This document shows positions 25,601 through 37,600 of a stretch of DNA of 64,000 nt, in pieces. The position numbers and the translations under genes are program-made. The first letter of the stretch is position 1; every line of letters starts with the position of its first letter. Origin of the DNA: Myoxocephalus aenaeus (lineage: Eukaryota > Chordata > Actinopteri > Perciformes > Cottidae); the NCBI GenBank assembly GCA_038501785.1, contig JBAMJR010000199.1, positions 1 to 64,000 on the forward strand. The letters are read 5' to 3'. The notes beneath the pieces were generated by a model. The model was not told the DNA's origin. It saw only the letters and a list, made by a program, of their open reading frames with translations, and made no database searches.

Positions 25601-28600
25601 TGTTCTATATTACTCTGCCAGCCACTATATTGCAGCTCAGACGCTCAACAATGGAAAATCATTTGCGGCAACTAAATAATATTTTTTTGGACTAATTAAG
25701 TGAAATTGGACATTTTCCCACGGCACACCTGATGACCTCTCACGGCACAGTGGTTGACAATCACTGATGTAGGAGCTCAGACTCCACAGGCTGTGAGCTC
25801 CTGTGAGAGTCACGTAGGAGCTCAGACAGGGGGCCGGAAGTCAAGATTCTCACACATCCAGCAACATCTGAATCATATTTCTGCGCCGTTTTTTCGCGGA
25901 GATATTAATAAACATCTGTAAACATCATATTCCGCGTGGAGGCGGGCGCGGACCCCAGAGGGTTAAAGGTAGTACTTTATGAATATGAGTTAGTCAGGTA
26001 AGAAAACGTAACATCTGTGTGCAGAGCTAAGCTAAACTAGCTAGGAAGTAGTAAATAACGATCAGATTGTTATCTTTCAGACGGTCCCTGAACGCATCAT
26101 GTGCGACGAACGCTTCCTTTAGAAAAAGCTTTACATTCTGATATTTCATAAAAACATTTTATTCTTCACGTCTCATTTAAAACCTCAAATAAAGATGAGA
26201 TAAAATAACGTGTTTACTTTAATTGTTAAAAACATTAAACTCTGAGCTCTGAAACTATGATGTCATGATTGATTGTCACATGACTGTTGGTCACATGACC
26301 TGCAGTCACATCAGTGCTGGAAGGTATTTAAACTAGAAAAGGAAAAACAAAACTATAAATATAAGAAAACTGTGAAATCACCACCGAACTAACCGGTTAT
26401 TTATTATGTATAAATATATACGAATATATACAAACGACCCCGACACACACACCCCGCTGTGGTCATGTGTCTATTATATTATATTATATGATGTTCAAGA
26501 TGGTACTTTAACCTCAGAAATAAAGGATCTTCTCTGTTGTCCATCAGAGCCTCGTTTAATATTTCATATCTAAAGGAGCTGACTGCAGCAGGACTCGCTC
26601 CCTGAGCTGTCAATCAAGAGGGGGCGGGGTCTCAGGGGTCAAAGGTGACGTCTCCTCTCATCAGCCTGACGAGAGACAATCCTGAGTCTTTGTTCTGCTG
26701 GAGAACCTGAGCACGACCGTTTGTTCTAGTATTCATAGTGTTTTATTTTATTAAAACACTATTCAAGTGATAAGTAATACAAATATATTATATGATATGT
26801 ATAGCAGTGGTAGGCCGTCAGGGCCTGCTAAGTTATAGCTATTTTATAATTTAATAGTTTTTCACAAATACACTACATGTGTAGTGTATTTGGGTTAGCC
26901 TGCACCGGGCTCAGACCAGGATCCGGGCTACATCCTGTTGGTCTCTCTGTTACATCCTGTTGGTCTCTCTGTTACATCCTGTTGGTCTCTCTGTTACATC
27001 CTGTTGGTCTCTTTGTTACATCCTGTTGGTCTCTCTGTTACATCCTGTTGGTCTCTCTGTTACATCCTGTTGGTCTCTTTGTTACTTTGTTACTTCCTGT
27101 TGGTCTCTCTGTTACTTCCTGTTGGTCTCTCTGTTACTTCCTGTTGGTCTCTCTGTTACATCCTGTTGGTCTCTCTGTTACATCCTGTTGGTCTCTCTGT
27201 TACATCCTGTTGGTCTCTTTGTTACATCCTGTTGGTCTCTCTGTTACATCCTGTTGGTCTCTTTGTTACTTTGTTACTTCCTGTTGGTCTCTCTGTTACT
27301 TCCTGTTGGTCTCTCTGTTACTTCCTGTTGGTCTCTCTGTTACTTCCTGTTGGTCTCTCTGTTACATCCTGTTGGTCTCTCTGTTACATCCTGTTGGTCT
27401 CTCTGTTACTTCCTGTTGGTCTCTCTGTTACTTCCTGTTGGTCTCTCTGTTACTTCCTGTTGGTCTCTCTGTTACATCCTGTTGGTCTCTTTGTTACATC
27501 CTGTTGGTCTCTCTGTTACATCCTGTTGGTCTCTCTGTTACATCCTGTTGGTCTCTTTGTTACTTTGTTACTTCCTGTTGGTCTCTCTGTTACTTCCTGT
27601 TGGTCTCTCTGTTACATCCTGTTGGTCTCTCTGTTACATCCTGTTGGTCTCTCTGTTACTTCCTGTTGGTCTCTCTGTTACTTCCTGTTGGTCTCTCTGT
27701 TACATCCTGTTGGTCTCTCTGTTACATCCTGTTGGTCTCTCTGTTACATCCTGTTGGTCTCTCTGTTACATCCTGTTGGTCTCTTTGTTACATCCTGTTG
27801 GTCTCTCTGTTACATCCTGTTGGTCTCTTTGTTACTTTGTTACTTCCTGTTGGTCTCTCTGTTACTTCCTGTTGGTCTCTCTGTTACTTCCTGTTGGTCT
27901 CTCTGTTACATCCTGTTGGTCTCTCTGTTACATCCTGTTGGTCTCTCTGTTACATCCTGTTGGTCTCTCTGTTACATCCTGTTGGTCTCTCTGTTACATC
28001 CTGTTGGTCTCTCTGTTACATCCTGTTGGTCTCTCTGTTACATCCTGTTGGTCTCTCTGTTACATCCTGTTGGTCTCTCTGTTACATCCTGTTGGTCTCT
28101 TTGTTACATCCTGTTGGTCTCTGTTACATCCTGTTGGTCTCTCTGTTACATCCTGTTGGTCTCTCTGTTACATCCTGTTGGTCTCTCTGTTACATCCTGT
28201 TGGTCTCTCTGTTACTTTGTTACTTCCTGTTGGTCTCTTTGTTACATCCTGTTGGTCTCTTTGTTACTTCCTGTTGGTCTCTTTGTTACTTCCTGTTGGT
28301 CTCTTTGTTACTTCCTGTTGGTCTCTTTGTTACTTTGTTACATCCTGTTGGTCTCTGTTACATCCTGTTGGTCTCTCTGTTACATCCTGTTGGTCTCTCT
28401 GCTACATCCTGTTGGTCTCTCTGCTACATCCTGTTGGTCTCTTTGTTACATCCTGTTGGTCTCTGTTACATCCTGTTGGTCTCTCTGTTACATCCTGTTG
28501 GTCTCTCTGTTACATCCTGTTGGTCTCTCTGTTACATCCTGTTGGTCTCTTTGTTACTTTGTTACATCCTGTTGGTCTCTCTGTTACATCCTGTTGGTCT

Positions 28601-31600
28601 CTTTGTTACTTCCTGTTGGTCTCTTTGTTACTTCCTGTTGGTCTCTTTGTTACTTCCTGTTGGTCTCTCTGTTACTTCCTGTTGGTCTCTTTGTTACTTT
28701 GTTACATCCTGTTGGTCTCTCTGTTACATCCTGTTGGTCTCTTTGTTACTTTGTTACATCCTGTTGGTCTCTCTGCTACATCCTGTTGGTCTCTCTGTTA
28801 CATCCTGTTGGTCTCTTTGTTACATCCTGTTGGTCTCTCTGCTACATCCTGTTGGTCTCTTTGTTACATCCTGTTGGTCTCTTTGTTACATCCTGTTGGT
28901 CTCTCTGTTACATCCTGTTGGTCTCTCTGTTACATCCTGTTGGTCTCTTTGTTACTTTGTTACTTCCTGTTGGTCTCTTTGTTACATCCTGTTGGTCTCT
29001 TTGTTACTTCCTGTTGGTCTCTTTGTTACTTCCTGTTGGTCTCTCTGTTACATCCTGTTGGTCTCTCTGTTACATCCTGTTGGTCTCTTTGTTACTTTGT
29101 TACATCCTGTTGGTCTCTCTGTTACATCCTGTTGGTCTCTTTGTTACTTTGTTACATCCTGTTGGTCTCTCTGCTACATCCTGTTGGTCTCTCTGTTACA
29201 TCCTGTTGGTCTCTCTGCTACATCCTGTTGGTCTCTTTGTTACTTTGTTACATCCTGTTGGTCTCTCTGTTACATCCTGTTGGTCTCTTTGTTACTTTGT
29301 TACATCCTGTTGGTCTCTCTGCTACATCCTGTTGGTCTCTCTGTTACATCCTGTTGGTCTCTCTGTTACATCCTGTTGGTCTCTCTGCTACATCCTGTTG
29401 GTCTCTGTTACATCCTGTTGGTCTCTCTGTTACATCCTGTTGGTCTCTTTGTTACATCCTGTTGGTCTCTTTGTTACTTTGTTACTTCCTGTTGGTCTCT
29501 CTGTTACATCCTGTTGGTCTGTCTGTTACATCCTGTTGGTCTCTCTGTTACATCCTGTTGGTCTCTCTGTTACATCCTGTTGGTCTCTTTGTTACTTTGT
29601 TACTTCCTGTTGGTCTCTTTGTTACATCCTGTTGGTCTCTTTGTTACTTTGTTACTTTGTTACATCCTGTTGGTCTCTCTGTTACATCCTGTTGGTCTCT
29701 CTGTTACATCCTGTTGGTCTCTTTGTTACATCCTGTTGGTCTCTTTGTTACATCCTGTTGGTCTCTCTGTTACATCCTGTTGGTCTGTCTGTTACATCCT
29801 GTTGGTCTCTCTGTTACATCCTGTTGGTCTCTTTGTTACTTTGTTACTTCCTGTTGGTCTCTTTGTTACATCCTGTTGGTCTCTTTGTTACTTTGTTACT
29901 TTGTTACATCCTGTTGGTCTCTCTGTTACATCCTGTTGGTCTCTCTGTTACATCCTGTTGGTCTCTTTGTTACATCCTGTTGGTCTCTTTGTTACTTTGT
30001 TACTTCCTGTTGGTCTCTCTGTTACATCCTGTTGGTCTGTCTGTTACATCCTGTTGGTCTCTCTGTTACATCCTGTTGGTCTCTCTGTTACATCCTGTTG
30101 GTCTCTTTGTTACTTTGTTACTTCCTGTTGGTCTCTTTGTTACATCCTGTTGGTCTCTTTGTTACTTTGTTACTTTGTTACATCCTGTTGGTCTCTCTGT
30201 TACATCCTGTTGGTCTCTCTGCTACATCCTGTTGGTCTCTTTGTTACATCCTGTTGGTCTCTTTGTTACATCCTGTTGGTCTCTCTGTTACATCCTGTTG
30301 GTCTCTCTGCTACATCCTGTTGGTCTCTCTGTTACATCCTGTTGGTCTCTCTGTTACATCCTGTTGGTCTCTCTGCTACATCCTGTTGGTCTCTTTGTTA
30401 CATCCTGTTGGTCTCTTTGTTACATCCTGTTGGTCTCTCTGTTACATCCTGTTGGTCTCTCTGCTACATCCTGTTGGTCTCTCTGTTACATCCTGTTGGT
30501 CTCTCTGTTACATCCTGTTGGTCTCTCTGCTACATCCTGTTGGTCTCTCTGCTACATCCTGTTGGTCTCTCTGTTACATCCTGTTGGTCTCTCTGCTACA
30601 TCCTGTTGGTCTCTCTGTTACATCCTGTTGGTCTCTCTGTTACATCCTGTTGGTCTCTCTGTTACATCCTGTTGGTCTCTCTGTTACATCCTGTTGGTCT
30701 CTCTGCTACATCCTGTTGGTCTCTCTGTTACATCCTGTTGGTCTCTCTGTTACATCCTGTTGGTCTCTCTGTTACATCCTGTTGGTCTCTTTGTTACTTT
30801 GTTACATCCTGTTGGTCTCTCTGTTACATCCTGTTGGTCTCTTTGTTACATCCTGTTGGTCTCTCTGTTACATCCTGTTGGTCTCTCTGTTACATCCTGT
30901 TGGTCTCTCTGTTACTTTGTTACATCCTGTTGGTCTCTTTGTTACATCCTGTTGGTCTCTTTGTTACATCCTGTTGGTCTCTCTGTTACTTTGTTACATC
31001 CTGTTGGTCTCTTTGTTACATCCTGTTGGTCTCTTTGTTACATCCTGTTGGTCTCTCTGTTACTTTGTTACATCCTGTTGGTCTCTTTGTTACTTTGTTA
31101 CATCCTGTTGGTCTCTCTGTTACTTTGTTACATCCTGTTGGTCTCTCTGTTACTTTGTTACATCCTGTTGGTCTCTCTGTTACATCCTGTTGGTCTCTCT
31201 GTTACATCCTGTTGGTCTCTCTGTTACTTTGTTACATCCTGTTGGTCTCTTTGTTACATCCTGTTGGTCTCTTTGTTACATCCTGTTGGTCTCTCTGTTA
31301 CTTTGTTACATCCTGTTGGTCTCTTTGTTACTTTGTTACATCCTGTTGGTCTCTTTGTTACTTTGTTACATCCTGTTGGTCTCTCTGTTACTTTGTTACA
31401 TCCTGTTGGTCTCTCTGTTACATCCTGTTGGTCTCTCTGTTACTTTGTTACATCCTGTTGGTCTCTCTGTTACATCCTGTTGGTCTCTTTGTTACATCCT
31501 GTTGGTCTCTTTGTTACATCCTGTTGGTCTCTGATTTCATAAAGAACTAGCAGATAAATCCTAAGGTTGACGAAGAAGCGATAACCGTTTAATAATCACA

Positions 31601-34600
31601 TCGTAGCGCTCTGAATCAAATCATTCAATATATATATAATATCCAATAAATTAAAGGCTTTAAAAAAAAAAAAAGAGTTGTTCCTCAGTTAAAAGTTTGT
31701 CTGATACAATTTAAAGTGAACTGTGTTTGAAACGTCCTCCTCCTTCCTCTTCCTCTTCCTCTTCCCCTCCTCCTCCTCCTCCTTCCTCCTCCTCCTCCTC
31801 CTCCTCCTCCTCCTCCTCCTCCTCCTCCTCCTCCTCCTCCTCCTCGTCCCTGCGTGACCCACATGTGCGTGTTCATTGGATAACAGAGCGGCTGGTCTCC
31901 GGGGCGACGCTGCATGTAGGTCAGAGCTAAGCCGAGGAGTCCTGCAGACAACGGGGACCAGGAGTCCAGACCGAGCCCCGACCTGTCAATCACCTTTAGC
32001 CCCGCCCTAAAGCGTCCCCTGCTTTATGGTCTGTTTGACTCATGAACATCATGCTGTATTGAAGAAGACTTGAAACTAGAGACTGAGACATAAACTCATG
32101 TTTACAATGTTTACTGAGGGAATACATCAAGAGAAGTAGAGTCACTTATATAGACTTCTATACAACCAGAGGAGTCACCCCCTGGTGGTCAGTAGAGAGA
32201 ATGCAGCTTTAACACATGAAGCATAGACTTCTATACAACCAGAGGAGTCACCCCCTGGTGGTCAGGAGAGAGAATGCAGCTTTAACACAGGAAGCATAGA
32301 CTTCTATACAACCAGAGGAGTCGCCCCCTGGTGGTCAGGAGAGATAATGCAGCTTTAACACATGAAGCATAGACTTCTATACAACCAGAGGAGTCGCCCC
32401 CTGGTGGTCAGGAGAGAGAATGCAGCTTTAACACATGAAGCATAGACTTCTATACAACCAGAGGAGTCGCCCCCTGGTGGTCAGGAGAGAGAATGCAGCT
32501 TTAACACATGAAGCATAGACTTCTATACAACCAGAGGAGTCACCCCCTGGTGGTCAGGAGAGAGAATGCAGCTTTAACACATGAAGCATAGACTTCTATA
32601 CAACCAGAGGAGTCACCCCCTGGTGGTCAGGAGAGAGAATGCAGCTTTAACACATGAAGCATATACTTCTATACAACCAGAGGAGTCGCCCCCTGGTGGT
32701 CAGGAGAGAGAATGCAGCTTTAACACATGAAGCATATACTTCTATACAACCAGAGGAGTCGCCCCCTGGTGGTCAGGAGAGAGAATGCAGCTTTAACACA
32801 TGAAGCATAGACTTCTATACAACCAGAGGAGTCGCCCCCTGGTGGTCAGGAGAGAGAATGCAGCACATCATGATTTATGCTTCATGCCATAGTGCATCAT
32901 GGGAGTCGTAGTTGATTCCTCGTACTTTCCGTGTTGTACAGTCCTTCATCTCTCATTGACTTCCACTGAAACTGATTTTTAGAACCATCTGGTTCCACAA
33001 ACATCCGGGAGGATCTGTGGCAGGAAGTCAATCAGGACGACAGGAAGTAGAACTGCCGCTCCATTAGACGCTCTGTCCTCGTCTCCATCCTGCCGGAAAG
33101 CCGGGAGAGCCGACAGCGGCTAAAAATAACCAAGAAGAGGAGCCGCATCGGCCGAGGGAAGGAACGCAGAGCAGAGGCCCAAAGGAATTCTGGGTAAATC
33201 CCCCACGACAGACGGGAAGTCAAGACAGGAACTGAACCGCAGCGAACACTTTGATTATTACATGAAGTATTGTAGTACTCTTTAATAATATGCAGAGTAT
33301 TGTAGTACTCTTTAATGATATAAAGAGTATTGTAGTACTCTTTAATAATATGCAGAGTATTGTAGTACTCTTTAATGATATACAGAGTATTGTAGTACTC
33401 TTTAATGATATAAAGAGTATTGTAGTACTCTTTAATAATATGCAGAGTATTGTAGTACTCTTTAATGATATACAGAGTATTGTAGTACTCTTTAATGATA
33501 TAAAGAGTATTGTAGTACTCTTTAATGATATTCAGAGTATTGTAGTACTCTTTAATGATATACAGAGTATTGTAGTACTCTTTAATGATATACAGAGTAT
33601 TGTAGTACTCTTTAATGATATAAAGAGTATTGTAGTACTCTTTAATGATATACAGAGTATTGTAGTACTCTTTAATGATATACAGAGTATTGTAGTACTC
33701 TTTAATGATATAAAGAGTATTGTAGTACTCTTTAATGATATTCAGAGTATTGTAGTACTCTTTAATGATATTCAGAGTATTGTAGTACTCTTTAATGATA
33801 TACAGAGTATTGTAGTACTCTTTAATGATATACAGAGTATTGTAGTACTCTTTAATGATATAAAGAGTATTGTAGTACTCTTTAATAATAAAAGAGCTTG
33901 ATACTGTAGATCTTCTATGTTTCAAACTTAGGTTCTCTCACTTTAAATGTGAACACTTTTCAGCGTTTACTAGACTGTGGATCAATAAATGTGATCAACA
34001 TTCCTCTCCCTCGCCCATGAAGGCAGCACGAGGACACGAGGAGCCCCTGAAGGCAGCACGAGGACACGAGGAGCCCCTGAAGGCAGCACGAGGAGCCCCT
34101 GAAGGCAGCACGAGGAGCCCCTGAAGGCAGCACGAGGAGCCCTGAAGGCAGCACGAGGAGCCCTGAAGGCAGCACGAGGACACGAGGAGCCCCTGAAGGC
34201 AGCACGAGGAGCCCTGAAGGCAGCACGAGGAGCCCTGAAGGCAGCACGAGGAGCCCTGAAGGCAGCACGAGGAGTCCCTGAAGGCAGGAGCCCCTGAAGG
34301 CAGCACGAGGAGCCCCTGAAGGCAGCACGAGGAGCCCTGAAGGCAGCACGAGGAGCCCTGAAGGCAGCACGAGGAGCCCCTGAAGGCAGCACGAGGAGTC
34401 CCTGAAGGCAGGAGCCCCTGAAGGCAGCACGAGGAGCCCCTGAAGGCAGGAGCCCCTGAAGGCAGCACGAGGAGCCCCTGAAGGCAGCACGAGGAGTCCC
34501 TGAAGGCAGGAGCCCCTGAAGGCAGCACGAGGAGCCCTGAAGGCAGCACGAGGAGTCCCTGAAGGCAGGAACCCCTGAAGGCAGCACGAGGAGCCCCTGA

Positions 34601-37600
34601 AGGCAGCACGAGGAGCCCTGAAGGCAGCACGAGGAGCCCTGAAGGCAACACGAGGAGTCCCTGAAGGCAGCACGAGGAGCCCCTGAAAGCAGGAGCCCCT
34701 GAAGGCAGCACGAGGACACGAGGAGCCCCTGAAGGCAGCATGGGGAGCCCCTGAAGGCACCACAAGGACACGGGGAGCCCCTGAAGGCAGCACGAGGAGC
34801 CCCTGAAGGCAACACGAGGAGTCCCTGAAGGCAACACGAGGAGTCCCTAAAGGCAACACGAGGAGCCCCTGAAGGCAGCACGAGGAGCCCCTGAAAGCAG
34901 GAGCCCCTGAAGGCAGCACGAGGAGCCCCTGAAAGCAGGAGCCCCTGAAGGCAGCACGAGGAGCCCCTGAAAGCAGGAGCCCCTGAAGGCAGCACGAGGA
35001 GCCCCTGAAGGCAGGAACCCCTGAAGGCAGCACGAGGAGCCCTGAAGGCAGCACGAGGAGTCCCTGAAGGCAGGAACCCCTGAAGGCAGCACGAGGAGTC
35101 CCTGAAGGCAGCACGAGGAGTCCCTGAAGGCAGGAACCCCTGAAGGCAGCACGAGGAGCCCTGAAGGCAGCACGAGGAGCCCCTGAAGGCAACACGAGGA
35201 GCCCCTGAAGGCAACACGAGGAGTCCCTAAAGGCAACACGAGGAGTCCCTGAAGGCAGGAGCCCCTGAAGGCAGCACGAGGAGCCCCTGAAGGCAGGAGC
35301 CCCTGAAGGCAGCACGAGGAGCCCTGAAGGCAGCACGAGGAGTCCCTGAAGGCAGGAACCCCTGAAGGCAGCACGAGGAGCCCTGAAGGCAGCACGAGGA
35401 GCCCCTGAAGGCAGCACCAGGAGCCCCTGAAGGCAGCACCAGGAGCCCCTGAAGGTAGCACGAGGAGCCCCTGAAGGCAACACGAGGAGTCCCTGAAGGC
35501 AGGAACCCCTGAAGGCAACACGAGGAGTCCCTGAAGGCAGGAGCACCTGAAGGCAACACGAGGAGTCCCTGAAGGCAGGAGCACCTGAAGGCAGCACGAG
35601 GAGCCCTGAAGGCAGCACGAGGAGTCCCTGAAGGCAACACGAGGAGTCCCTGAAGGCAGCACGAGGAGCCCCTGAAGGCAGGAGCCCCTGAAGGCAGCAC
35701 GAGGAGCCCTGAAGGCAGCACGAGGAGCCCCTGAAGGCAACACGAGGAGCCCCTGAAGGCAGGAGCCCCTGAAGGCAACACGAGGAGCCCTGAAGGCAGC
35801 ACGAGGAGCCCCTGAAGGCAGCACGAGGAGCCCTGAAGGCAGCACGAGGAACCCCTGAAGGCAACACGAGGAGTCCCTGAAGGCAGGAGCCCCTGAAGGC
35901 AACACAAGGAGTCCCTGAAGGCAGCACGAGAGCCCCTGAAGGCAGCACGAGGAGCCCCTGAAGGCAACACGAGGAGTCCCTGACGGCAGGAACCCCTGAA
36001 GGCAACACAAGGAGTCCCTGAAGGCAGCACGAGAGCCCCTGAAGGCAGCACGAGGAGCCCCTGAAGGCAGGAGCCCCTGAAGGCAGCACGAGAGCCCTGA
36101 AGGCAGCACGAGGAGCCCTGAAGGCAACACGAGGAGTCCCTGACGGCAGGAACCCCTGAAGGCAACACAAGGAGTCCCTGAAGGCAGCACGAGAGCCCCT
36201 GAAGGCAGCACGAGGAGCCCCTGAAGGCAGCACGAGGAGCCCCTGAAGGCAGGAGCCCCGAAGGCAGCACGAGGAGTCCCTGACGGCAGGAACCCCTGAA
36301 GGCAACACAAGGAGTCCCTGAAGGCAGCACGAGAGCCCCCGAAGGCAGCACGAGGAGCCCTGAAGGCAACACGAGGAGCCCCTGAAGGCAGCACGAGGAG
36401 CCCTGAAGGCAGCACGAGGAGCCCTGAAGGCAGCACGAGGAGCCCTGAAGGCAACACGAGGAGTCCTGAAGGCAGCACGAGGAGCCCTGAAGGCAACACG
36501 AGGAGCCCCTGAAGGCAGCACGAGGAGCCCTGAAGGCAGCACGAGGAGCCCTGAAGGCAGCACGAGGAGCCCTGAAGGCAGCACGAGGAGCCCTGAAGGC
36601 AGCACGAGGAGCCCTGAAGGCAGCACGAGGAGCCCTGAAGGCAGCACGAGGAGGAATGTGAGGTGGAGTGCTGCCGGTGATGTCAGCGACACAAACTGCC
36701 GCTGACATCACAGTCTGCATCCTGACACTCATTCCACAGATACCAGCGCTGCTGCGTTCAGGGTACATGGGAACAAACACTACTGCACATCTAAAACCAC
36801 TTCTTAATGAAACAAACAAAAGTCCAAAACTATTTGAATGTTTTAACAGCTGATGCAACCAGAAGTTTAACTGATTATTTACACACAGGTTAAGAGATGT
36901 TTATGCCTCAAGGGGGAGGGAAGGAGGGAAGGAGGGAAGGAAGGAAGGAAGGAAGGAAGGAAGGAAGGAAGGAAGGAAGGAAGGAATGTCCTTGTGACAG
37001 CAGCAGGATGAATCACAGGATACTTTGAGAGACTGAAGAGTAAAAAAAGAAAAACATGACGTTATTATTAAGTTATTATTAAGACTCCACAGCAGCAGGA
37101 GAACAGGAGGTTCCCTTCAGGGACATCATGATGCGTTCAGGCTCTGGCTGAAGGTACATGATAACGTTCTCATGATGTGTTCAGGCTCCGCTCAGTGAAC
37201 ATGAGTACTGGCTGAAGGTAGATGATAACGTTCTCATGATGCGTTCAGGCTCTGCTCAGTGAACATGAGTACTGGCTGAAGGTAGATGATAACGTTCTCA
37301 TGATGCGTTCAGGCTCTGCTCAGTGAACATGAGTACTGGCTGAAGGTACATGATAACGTTCTCATGATGCGTTCAGGCTCTCTCTTCCTCTCAGGTGACT
37401 AAATCATGACGTCATAGTTTCAGAGTTTAATGTTTTAAAGTAAACTGATTATTTTATCTCTTCTTTATTTAAGGAGACGTGAAGAATACAATATATAATA
37501 ATATACAAGAATAAAATGTTTTCATGAAATATAAAAAGTTTAAAGCCTTTTCTTACAGAAGAGTTTGTCTCACATGATGCGTTCAAGTACTTTTGTTGAA

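Noticed and set aside
26877..31550. Three overlapping open frames of more than 1,500 codons
   Set aside because: All are produced by a stop-free 22-bp tandem repeat read in three phases; no domain, no unique coding sequence, and same quality in every frame.
33261..33890. Regular 30-bp repeats resembling a CRISPR array
   Set aside because: No unique spacers, no cas genes, and the genome is eukaryotic; units are contiguous.
33960..36858. Minus-strand frames up to 910 codons rich in CCLQGLLVLPSG
   Set aside because: Repeat-driven; several frames of the same strand are equally open across the array.
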